In this document: positions 8,960 through 17,400 of the stretch, piece by piece | Layout: the number at the start of each line of letters is the position of its first letter | Position numbering within the stretch: the stretch's first letter is position 1 | NCBI RefSeq assembly: GCF_016919245.1 | Contig: NZ_JAFEJA010000003.1 | Coordinates: 434,001-498,000, forward strand | Direction of reading: 5' to 3' | DNA from: Streptomyces zhihengii | GTDB lineage: Bacteria; Actinomycetota; Actinomycetes; Streptomycetales; Streptomycetaceae | DNA: 64,000 bases | Position numbers and translations under genes: made by a program | The notes under the pieces: model-generated | The model's input: the letters and a program-made list of their open reading frames with translations, nothing else | Database searches by the model: none | What the model was told of the DNA's origin: nothing

Positions 8960-10103
8960 GTGACGGACAGAGGATACGACGATGGTCACGGTGCAGCGAC
9001 GGTCCGGCCGGAACCCCGGCTGTTACGCGACACCCTCCGCGTGAGCCTGCGGGACTTCGCCGCCTACCTGGGCGTGAGCGACCGGATTGTGTCGAACTCG
9101 GAAATCGACGGCGCGAGTTACCAGCCCCGTGGCGAGTCCCAGGCCGTCCTCGACACCGCACTCGACCGCCCGTCGGACGACGTGAAAGCCCGGTTCGCAG
9201 CAGCCTTGGGAACGAACGGCCCCGCTCCACCTGTCGCAGGCCGGATCGGAGTCGACTCCCACAAATTCCTGTCGGTCTTCACCGGCGCCAAGCGCGGCGA
9301 CCGACTCCGCGCCCACATGACGCCGAGCGCGGGCGACCAGTGTCTGGAATCCTCCTCGGCTCGCATCGACCACCCCGAAGCACAGGAGTGGGTCCTGCAC
9401 ATTTTCGCCGGCAGGGCCGCCGTCTTCCACCTCGTCCAACCCCACAAGCCTCCCGCGCTCACCGACCTCGCCGTCTGGCGCTACCGCTCGCCTCCGACCT
9501 GCCCTGGGCACGGGACAATCTCCGCGACCTCCTCGACGAGGACCACGACCGCATCCCCAATCCCGAATAGGTCCTCTCCCTGTACTGGCTCGCCTCCGCG
9601 CCCTGGACCAGCGACGCCCACGACACCGCACTGCGCCTGCTGTCCACACCCTCGGTCCTGGTCGACCGCGGGGCCCCCTGGCGGGCCCGCACCCCGGGAT
9701 CGCTCCTAGCCTCCGGCTTCGACCACCCGGACATCGTGTCCCTCGCCGTAAGGGGAGCTGGTCCCACGTCGCCTACCCCTCTCACTCCCGCGAGCGCAGA
9801 CTCTCCATCGAAGAGCTGGTCACCTGGGAGCTGACCGTCCAGGCCCTGTGGCGCTTCACCCGCCAGGCCCAGCAGATGATCGAGGACGGCCACGACCCCT
9901 CATGCCCGGCCAACCCTCTCCCTGCGCGCGCCCACCACCGGCTCACCACCACCCGCGCCCAGGAGACCGCACAGCACGTCCTGATGCGGGCAATGCGGGA
10001 GGACAACATGAAGACCAGCGGGCTTGCCGAACGGCTGCGCGCCGCACAAGACGCTCCGCGCGAGAGCGTCGGCCGAACACGGGGCAGAGGAGACAGCGGA
10101 TGA
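8960..10103 (+). pseudogene. HTH (XRE-like) regulator with at least three lesions
   Basis: The first frame (8960 to about 9478) encodes RVSLRDFAAYLGVSDRIVSN, a clear helix-turn-helix, followed by a sensor-like region (AVFHLVQPHKPPALTDLAVW). Around 9480 the homology shifts frame (ASDLPWARDNLRDLLDEDHD). A TAG at 9568-9570 interrupts this frame before VLSLYWLASAPW, which looks like the natural continuation. A further shift occurs near 9745, and the C-terminus (SIEELVTWELTVQALWRFT) ends at 10103. Together the pieces make about 380 residues, resembling a Streptomyces regulator found beside NUDIX and kinase genes. Three independent lesions argue for real decay rather than a single sequencing error. 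The stop overlaps the start of the next fragment (ATGA). Confidence 0.68.
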
Positions 10104-10275
10104 ACACCAACAGCGCCGCGCTGGTCGTGATCGACATGCAGAACGGCTTCGTGAACCACCACAGCCGCCACGCCACGCCCGCGGTCTCCGGCCTGGTCGC
10201 CCGGCGGTCCGCCGCGGGCCGACCCGTGATCTCCACCCGGCACTTCAACTATCCGGACAGCCCCTACGAGCGCTT
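10100..10275 (+). pseudogene. Isochorismatase-family hydrolase, N-terminal fragment
   Basis: The ATG at 10100 overlaps the stop of the preceding regulator remnant (ATGA). The first 55-60 residues, including SAALVVIDMQNGFVN and PVISTRHFNYPDSPYERFF, match the start of isochorismatase-like cysteine hydrolases; the conserved Asp of VIDMQ is present. After about 10275 the homology stops and unrelated sequence follows in the same frame, so the central Lys and the nucleophilic Cys are missing. It is an inactive fragment created by deletion or recombination. Confidence 0.65.
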
Positions 10276-10417
10276 CTTCCAGAAGCGCCGGCTCTCCGGG
10301 AGGACCCGAGGACGCGCCGCTTCCGTCGAGGAACCGACGGCGCGGGACCTTCGGACGTACCGTGGACATACGGAGACCTGTCCAGCCCGGCCTTCGACGG
10401 GAAAGGACGGTGCCACC

Positions 10418-10690
10418 TTGAACCGCAACGAGCCGGAGGCAGAAGCCCTGCCGCCGCCGGGGCACGCCGAAGTCCGCATCGTCGCCGCCACCCCGGACGC
10501 CGCCCGGATGGTGGCCGCTGCCCTGCGTCACTGCTTCGCCGGTGGCGAGCAGCGCAGCTACCCCGCCCCAGGCGGGGGTACCCGCCTCCACCTCACCGTC
10601 GATACCGCCCACACCGCCGAACCGGTCAGGTCCTGGCTGGCCACCAGCAGACCCCCGAGCGGCACCCGGCCCCACTCCGAAGAACCCTGA
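10418..10690 (+). CDS. Small hypothetical protein
   Basis: A 90-residue protein is proposed to start at TTG 10418, with GAAAGGA as ribosome binding site 10 bases upstream. The frame continues open upstream through the isochorismatase fragment, so an in-frame fusion is also possible. The sequence has a conserved-looking core (AEVRIVAATPDAARMVAAAL followed by RHCFAG) and resembles small proteins of Streptomyces mobile regions. No domain is recognised, and no membrane segment or signal peptide is seen. Function is unknown. Confidence 0.45.
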   Translation: MNRNEPEAEALPPPGHAEVRIVAATPDAARMVAAALRHCFAGGEQRSYPAPGGGTRLHLTVDTAHTAEPVRSWLATSRPPSGTRPHSEEP

Positions 10691-10827
10691 CCAGCAGTGG
10701 AGCCTGCAGGCAGGCATAGCGGTCCGGGTCACGGCGGAGCATCCTGGAAGTCGCACCGCGATACCGACGTATCGGCCCGCCAGCAACGGACCAGGGCGTC
10801 GCCCCGCCGCCCGCCTGGAGGCCCCGA

Positions 10828-12039
10828 ATGACTGTCGGAGGTTACAACGGTGGGAGTTCCGACCGCTCGGAGAGCTTCGGGGAAATGCTGCTGGGCGACC
10901 TCCTGGACCACGCCCCGCAGCTGCCGCCCGACCGGGTGGGGCCAGCACTCGCCGACGCGGTCGCCCGTGTCGGGGGCCGGGGGGTGCGGATCCTGCTCCA
11001 GGATTACGGACAGCGGAATCTGCTCCCCCTCGCCGGGGACGGGCTGGAGGTCGGCGAGCCCCAGCCCATCGACGGTTCGGCGGCCGGCCAATGCTTCCTC
11101 ACCTCGCTTCCGGTAGAGGTGCCGCTGGCCGACGGAGTGCGAGTGCACGTCCCGATGCTCGACGGCGGTGACCAGGCCGGCGTCCTGGCCATCACATTGG
11201 ACGCGGTCGACGACGACATCCGCCGCATCCTACGCAGGCTCGCCGCCCTGGCAGCCGACACGATGCGGGCCAAGAACGGCTGCACCGACCTCTTCTTCCG
11301 CACCCGCCGCGGCGAAAGAATGAGCGTCGCCGCCGAGATCCAGTGGTCGCTCCTGCCACCCCTGGCCATGACGATGCCCCGTGTCGCCATCGCCGGAGTC
11401 CTGGAACCCGCATACGACGTGGCAGGCGACAGTTTCGACTACGCCCTGAACGGCGACATCCTCCACCTCGCCATGATCGACGCCATGGGCCACGGCCTCG
11501 ACGCGGCAACCATGGCGACCGTCGCCATCGGCGCCTACCGGCACGCCCGACGCGCCAGCATCGAGCTCTGCGAGATCTACCACTTCATGGACCGGGCCAT
11601 CGCCGAGCAATTCGCCCCCGACCACTTCGTCACCGCACAGATGCTGCGGCTCGACACCGGCACCGGCCGCCTCCAGTGGGTCAACGCCGGACACCCGGCC
11701 CCCATGCTGATCCGCGACCACCGCGTCATACACCGCCTGCACAGCCCCACCACCCTCCCCGTCGGCTTCGGCGGAGACCAGCCGCAGGTCAGCCACGTGG
11801 TGCTCGAACCTGGGGACCGGATCCTCTGCTTCACCGACGGCCTGGTCGAAGAACACAAAATCGGACACCAGGAGTTCGGCGAGGACCAGCTGATCAACTG
11901 GGTCCACCGGCTGGACCGGGCCGACCGGAGCGTGCGGGCCGTGGCACGCGACCTGTCCCACACGCTCGGACGGGCCCGCGGCGGGGCCACCACCGACGAC
12001 GCCACCCTCGTCCTCGTCGAGTGGAGCGGACAAAACTGA
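10828..12039 (+). CDS. PP2C-family SpoIIE/RsbU-type serine phosphatase
   Basis: This 403-residue protein has an N-terminal sensor-like region (about residues 1-130) and a C-terminal SpoIIE/PP2C phosphatase domain. Visible motifs are RMSVAAEIQWSLLPP (linker to the domain), VAGDSFDYAL and IDAMGHGLDAA (metal-binding Asp residues), WVNAGHPAPMLI, and DRILCFTDGLVE near the end. Proteins of this class dephosphorylate anti-sigma-factor antagonists (STAS proteins) in partner-switching stress pathways. A STAS-domain remnant exists at 38180-38505, but it is far away and no partner is adjacent here. No transmembrane segment is seen, so a cytoplasmic location is likely. The full domain is present and the gene appears intact. 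Confidence 0.88.
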   Translation: MTVGGYNGGSSDRSESFGEMLLGDLLDHAPQLPPDRVGPALADAVARVGGRGVRILLQDYGQRNLLPLAGDGLEVGEPQPIDGSAAGQCFLTSLPVEVPLADGVRVHVPMLDGGDQAGVLAITLDAVDDDIRRILRRLAALAADTMRAKNGCTDLFFRTRRGERMSVAAEIQWSLLPPLAMTMPRVAIAGVLEPAYDVAGDSFDYALNGDILHLAMIDAMGHGLDAATMATVAIGAYRHARRASIELCEIYHFMDRAIAEQFAPDHFVTAQMLRLDTGTGRLQWVNAGHPAPMLIRDHRVIHRLHSPTTLPVGFGGDQPQVSHVVLEPGDRILCFTDGLVEEHKIGHQEFGEDQLINWVHRLDRADRSVRAVARDLSHTLGRARGGATTDDATLVLVEWSGQN

Positions 12040-12181
12040 CAGGGACCCGGCGCGTCCGGACGAGGAGCGGAGTACGTTGGAACTACCGGGAGCACCTCGT
12101 ACACCCGCCCTCACGCGGACGTCGTTCCCGGCGAACACTAAGCCGGGGTGCCCCAGGCCCCCCGGGGACGGGCCCGGTCTC

Positions 12182-12745
12182 ATGACCAGCAGCACCGCTC
12201 CGACCCGCCAGGCGCGCCTGGCCCTGACCCCTAACACCTCCATGGCCGGCCTGCTGGACGGCGCATGGTGGCCGTACTCCCGCGATCTCACCACGGAGCT
12301 GCCTCCCCTGGTAGAGGCGCTGCGGAACCGCTTCGGACGCGTCACGCGCATCACCGCGAACCCGGCCCCCTGGCCCGCCACTCTGCGCCACGTCCCCGTC
12401 GGCGGCTACGCCGTGCACGTCGGCTGGTTCATCGACCAGGCCCCCGACACGATGATCCTGCTCTCCTACAGCCTCGGCCGCTGCGACCTGCTCGTGATTC
12501 CCCCGAAAACCCCACCCGCCTCCGCCGCGCGCCTGATGGCCGCCGCGTCCGCCCCGGGCAACGTCCACACCACCGACACCCTGATGTCCGATGAACACAA
12601 GACCGGTCGTCTCCTGCGGGAGGCAGGGGCCGGTGAGGACGCCTGGGAGACGGAAGGCGGCGCCTTCCGGCAGCCCCTGACCCGTCGCCCCCGCCCCGTC
12701 GTCGGGGCACGCATGATCTACCTGCCCCAGCGCATACGGAGATGA
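12182..12745 (+). CDS. DUF5994 family protein
   Basis: The ATG at 12182 starts a 187-residue protein with the DUF5994 pattern: NTSMAGLLDGAWWPYSRDLT, then ELPPLVEALRNRFG, and a central VGWFIDQAPDTMILLSYSLG. This family is restricted to actinomycetes, and its function is unknown. An upstream start at 12077 would add 35 low-complexity residues rich in Pro and Thr, so the later start is preferred. It follows the SpoIIE phosphatase by about 140 bp on the same strand. The gene looks intact. Confidence 0.75.
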   Translation: MTSSTAPTRQARLALTPNTSMAGLLDGAWWPYSRDLTTELPPLVEALRNRFGRVTRITANPAPWPATLRHVPVGGYAVHVGWFIDQAPDTMILLSYSLGRCDLLVIPPKTPPASAARLMAAASAPGNVHTTDTLMSDEHKTGRLLREAGAGEDAWETEGGAFRQPLTRRPRPVVGARMIYLPQRIRR

Positions 12746-13869
12746 CGCCTGTCATTCCCGCGATCGCGCCGGTCCCTGGTCCACGAGGACCCACCGCCGC
12801 TGCACCCCTGGCATCGTCGGCCAGTTCGTCCGATACAGATACACCGCTGCTCGCCAGTCGCCTCGCCCGTGCCGATGTGGAGGGCGAGCTGCGAGGCCGG
12901 GGAACCACCGGCACGAGCTCGGCCCGCATATGGACCACGACGGGCGCCGGCACACGGCCCTCGGCGTCGCCGGGGCGCCCGTCGGCGATGAGCGCGTAGA
13001 CGTGGGCGACGTCGGCACGTGACGATGCCCGACAACGCCCCGCAGAGAAGTGCGGTCGTCGTCCTGGCAACGATGTGCTGTGCGGAAGATGGAGCGGCCG
13101 GCCGCCTCGCCGCTGCTGCCGGTCAGGTCGACGTACCGCATACGCCTCGGGCGCGATGGCCACTGCCGCGGGAGTGGAAGTGGAGGAGGGGGCGAGGGAC
13201 AGTGCGGTGGTGGTGCGCGGTCCCGGAACGCTGTCGGCTGATGCATCGGTGGGCTCACTCATGCTGCCCATCCCGTATCCGGATGTTCTGAGGTGCGCGT
13301 GCAGTCAACGCTGATAGGGGCACGGCCGGGCCCACGTTCGATTCCGGGAGGATGCTGCAAGGAAAGGAGGTAAAGGTGGGGTGCACGGCGTCCTCCGTCT
13401 GAGGGTCGGTGTGGCACTGATGCTCTAACCACCCGTGGATCTGGTACGTCACGGCCTGCTCAGAGGGCAGTCTGTGAACGCTAGATCTAGCGCCGGGATT
13501 GGGCCGTGTGAGCTCTGGGGCGTCGTTCAAACTCGCTCGATCAGGTCGGAGCACTCCTTCCGGCGGTTGCGGGCAGCACGAACCAGGGTCACGGCGGACG
13601 ACGGCGGCCTGAGCGGGTGATCGAGGGCTGGAAGGCGGAGCGTGGGGAAGCAGCGGCCGTTGACCTGAAGGGCGAGGAAGTAGGAGCCGGGGGAGGCCTT
13701 CCAGCGTGCCGTCGACGCAGCGGGTGCGCCTTGGCGAGTCGTAGGTCCTGGCCCGACTCGGCGATGACGCGGCGCACGAAGGCCACCTCCTCCCGTGGTC
13801 GGCCGGTCGGCCCCGTGGTCGCGATCACGATCATCACGTGGATGGGGGTGGTGGTCGAAGTGGCGGTGA
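12746..13869. other. Stretch of about 1.1 kb without an intact gene
   Basis: Minus-strand frames between about 12760 and 13200 contain protein-like pieces in three different frames, for example HVYALIADGRPGDAEGRVPA and DWRAAVYLYRTNWPTMPGV. This suggests a short gene destroyed by frameshifts; the family is not recognised. From 13300 to about 13870 I see no convincing coding sequence, RNA gene or repeat. Confidence 0.35.
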
Positions 13870-14281
13870 GAGCGGCGGAGAAGTCGAGGGTGTCGCCCTC
13901 GCGGAGTTCGCTCGGGTACCCGAAGAAGACACGCGAAGAGGCCAAGCAGACCATCCAGCACATCCGGGCCCTGTGGGACCTCTCCGACCGCCTTCCGGGG
14001 ACCTTTCGGCCAGCGTCTTCACCTTCCGGCCCTACCCAGACTCTCCCATCTGGGCCGAACTCGTGCATCGCGGCTACGACCCAGCAGTGATGCAGAGCTA
14101 CAGCGACGTCGACCTCACCGAACACGGCGCGGACGAAGCAATGCGCGGCCGCGACGAATTCAACTTCACCACCGGCCTCCAGTTCGGAGAACTGACCCTC
14201 CCGGAACTCAACAGACACCTCGCAGACCTCTCCCGCGAGCAGTACGAGCGCATCCACAGCGACCAGACACTGACCGCATGA
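13870..14281 (+). pseudogene. C-terminal remnant of a radical-SAM-like protein
   Basis: Two adjoining frames together read GYPKKTREEAKQTIQHIRAL and WDLSDRLPG, then ASVFTFRPYPDSPIWAELV, ending DLSREQYERIHSDQ before the stop at 14281. The pattern YPxxTREEAxxTI plus FRPYPxSPIW resembles the C-terminal half of B12-binding/radical SAM enzymes. The N-terminal half with the CxxxCxxC cluster is missing, and a frameshift lies near 14005. The stop overlaps the next start (ATGA), so it was coupled to the kinase-like gene that follows. The identification comes from pattern memory only. Confidence 0.42.
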
Positions 14282-14488
14282 CCGGCACCCTGATCACCCT
14301 CGACGGGCCCGGCGGCAACCGCTACCTTCCCTCCACGCTTGTTCTGCAGCGAGCCGACGGCCTCGACGCTGACTGGCTCCTGACCCTCAACGTCGGCATC
14401 ACGGTCCCCGACCTGGCCGTCATCCTGACCGCCACCCCCGCAGACGAGGGGACCACTGTCCCCGAGGGCAGCAGCCGGCGCACCTTCC
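14278..14488 (+). pseudogene. dTMP-kinase-like remnant, deleted internally and cut by CRISPR array 1
   Basis: It starts MTGTLITLDGPGG, the beginning of a thymidylate-kinase P-loop, but the GKST part is absent. The frame passes directly to LPSTLVLQRADGLDADWLLT and LNVGITVPDLAVILTA, which correspond to the middle of the kinase. About 90 residues between them are therefore missing. The frame then runs into the degenerate terminal repeat of array 1 at 14489, which removes the C-terminus. The gene was coupled to the radical-SAM-like remnant by an ATGA overlap. It is a different copy from the IS630-split kinase at 6845-8321. Confidence 0.62.
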
Positions 14489-17400
14489 GGGTCCACCCCC
14501 GCCCCGCTGACGCGGGGGACCACCCGTACTCCTCGCCAACGTAGTCACGAGCAGCGGGTCCACCCCCGCAGACGCGGGGACCACAAACCGACCTGGTTGG
14601 TCTCGGCGTAGAGCTAGGGGCCACCCCCGCTTACGCGAGGACCACTCACGATCTGGTCGCGCAGCGCAGCCGGATCGGGTCCACCCCCGACGCGGGGACC
14701 ACGTTGTCGTAGCCGAGGAGGCGGGAGACGTCCGGTCCACCCCCGCAGACGCGGGGACCACCAATGAGCAGCCAGGTACGCCCCGCGTCCGCCGGGTCCA
14801 CCCCCGCAGACGCGGGGACCACCACGGACGCCTGTAGCGGCGCGGCGCCATGACGGGTCCACCCCCGCAGACGCGGGGACCACCGCTTGACAGCCTTGCC
14901 GCCGCCAACCGAGCAGGGTCCACCCCCGCAGACGCGGGGACCACAAGGCCAACGGATCTGGCTTCACGACCGACCGGGGTCCACCCCCGCAGACGCGGGG
15001 ACCACCGGTGGTCGCGGTGGGTCAGCTCGGCGATCGAGGGTCCACCCCCGCAGCCGCGGGGACCACACCCGCCTTGAGGGCCGCGGCACCCGGCACCGGG
15101 GTCCACCCCCGCAGACGCGGGGACCACGAGGGCTGGCCAGGCCGACCGGCCTCACGCACGGGTCTACCCCCGCAGACGCGGGGACCACGAGGGCTGGCCA
15201 GGCCGACCGGCCTCACGCACGGGTCTACCCCCGCAGACGCGGGGACCACCCCCGAAGGGAGGGGCACATCATGGTGCAGCCGGGTCCACCCCCGCAGACG
15301 CGGGGACCACGTACCGGAGCGCGCCGAACGCGATGACTTCCAGGGTCCACCCCCGCAGACGCGGGGACCACACTCAGGAGCCTGCACGCGGCGAGCTCGG
15401 CCGGGGTCCACCCCCGCAGACGCGGGGACCACGCGATCCGCCGGTGCTCCAGCAGCCATTCGTAGGGGCCACCCCCGCAGACGCGGGGACCACCGGATCA
15501 GCTACTGCTGCTGGCGGAGCCAGTAGGGGCCACCCCCGCAGACGCGGGGACCACGAGGGGAGGGCAGCATGGCGGAGCCCACCGTCGGGGCCACCCCCGC
15601 AGACGCGGGGACCACATCCGGCCCAGGTTCACTGCGCCCGTGCCCCAGGGGCCACCCCCGAGGACGCGGGGACCACCGCAGTTCACGGACTGGGAGCGCG
15701 GCTGGACGGGGGCCACCCCCGCAGACGCGGGGACCACTTTGAGAACTTCGCCGCCGACATGGGCGCTACGGGGCCACCCCCGCAGACGCGGGGACCACAC
15801 GGCCGCCACGTCGCCAAGGCATACCGCGCTGGGGCCACCCCCGCAGACGCGGGGACCACGTTGATCCGGGGGAGCGGGGAGTCGATGACGAGGGGCCACC
15901 CCCGCAGACGCGGGGACCACGACAGGTCCGGGGAGAGGGTGACGGCTTCGACGGGGCCACCCCCGCAGACGCGGGGACCACATACTGGGCGTTGCGGTCG
16001 AAGAACGAGCGGAGGGGCCACCCCCGCAGACGCGGGGACCACACGGCCGCCACGTCGCCAAGGCATACCGCGCTGGGGCCACCCCCGCAGACGCGGGGAC
16101 CACGTTGATCCGGGGGAGCGGGGAGTCGATGACGAGGGGCCACCCCCGCAGACGCGGGGACCACGACAGGTCCGGGGAGAGGGTGACGGCTTCGACGGGG
16201 CCACCCCCGCAGACGCGGGGACCACATACTGGGCGTTGCGGTCGAAGAACGAGCGGAGGGGCCACCCCCGCAGACGCGGGGACCACTGCCCTTCAGTCTG
16301 GGCACGAATCCGGGATCCGGGGCCACCCCCGCAGACGCGGGGACCACGGCCGGCCCGAACCCGTCCTGACCGGGGCCCAGGGGCCACCCCCGCAGACGCG
16401 GGGACCACGCGCCGCACGCCGGGCGCGGCGGCCCCGGCGCGGGGCCACCCCCGCAGACGCGGGGACCACTCCTGGGTCTGGAACAAGATCCTCTCCCCGG
16501 TGGGGCCACCCCCGCAGACGCGGGGACCACAGATCAGGGCGCCGCCGGACCCGGCCTTGACCGGGGCCACCCCCGCAGACGCGGGGACCACTCGATTCAG
16601 CTCACGGCGGCGAGCAACACGACGGGGCCACCCCCGCAGACGCGGGGACCACCGGCCAGGGCCCCGCCACGCGCATCCGTGGCGGGGGCCACCCCCGCAG
16701 ACGCGGGGACCACCCCCCGGCATAGTCGGCCATGAGGGGAACGCCGGGGCCACCCCCGCAGACGCGGGGACCACAACGGTGATCATGACAGCGATGGTGA
16801 ACATCAGGGGCCACCCCCGCGTCTGCGGGGACCACCCAGTCCCCCGACTACGCGCCCGGCACGTCGGGGGGCCACCCCCGCAGACGCGGGGACCACACGA
16901 TCCTCGACCTGCCCTTCATCACGTCCGAGGGGCCACCCCCGCAGACGCGGGGACCACAACCTATTGCTGTCGACGCTCGGCGTGGGAATGGGGCCACCCC
17001 CGCAGACGCGGGGACCACAAGATGGCCAGGCAGACGGCTCCGATCTCGACGGGGCCACCCCCGCAGGCGCGGGGACCACGTCGGCAACGACTGGCAGACC
17101 AGTACCCGCGTGGGGCCACCCCCGCAGACGCGGGGACCACATGTACGCGGCCCGCTGCGACGCCGACCAGATGGGGCCACCCCCGCAGACGCGGGGACCA
17201 CTGGACGCTCGACCAGTGGCAGCGCCCGTCGATGGGGCCACCCCCGCAGACGCGGGGACCACACCACGGCGTGGATGAGCCAGCCGTCCAACTGGGGGCC
17301 ACCCCCGCAGACGCGGGGACCACGGCGAGTGGACCGACCTCGACGCGACGACCCGGGCGCCACCCCCGCAGACGCGGGGACCACAGCCGGTGTGCCACCG

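Noticed and set aside
12746..13300. An intact small regulator on the minus strand
   Set aside because: The protein-like pieces lie in three frames, and no single frame with a ribosome site covers them.
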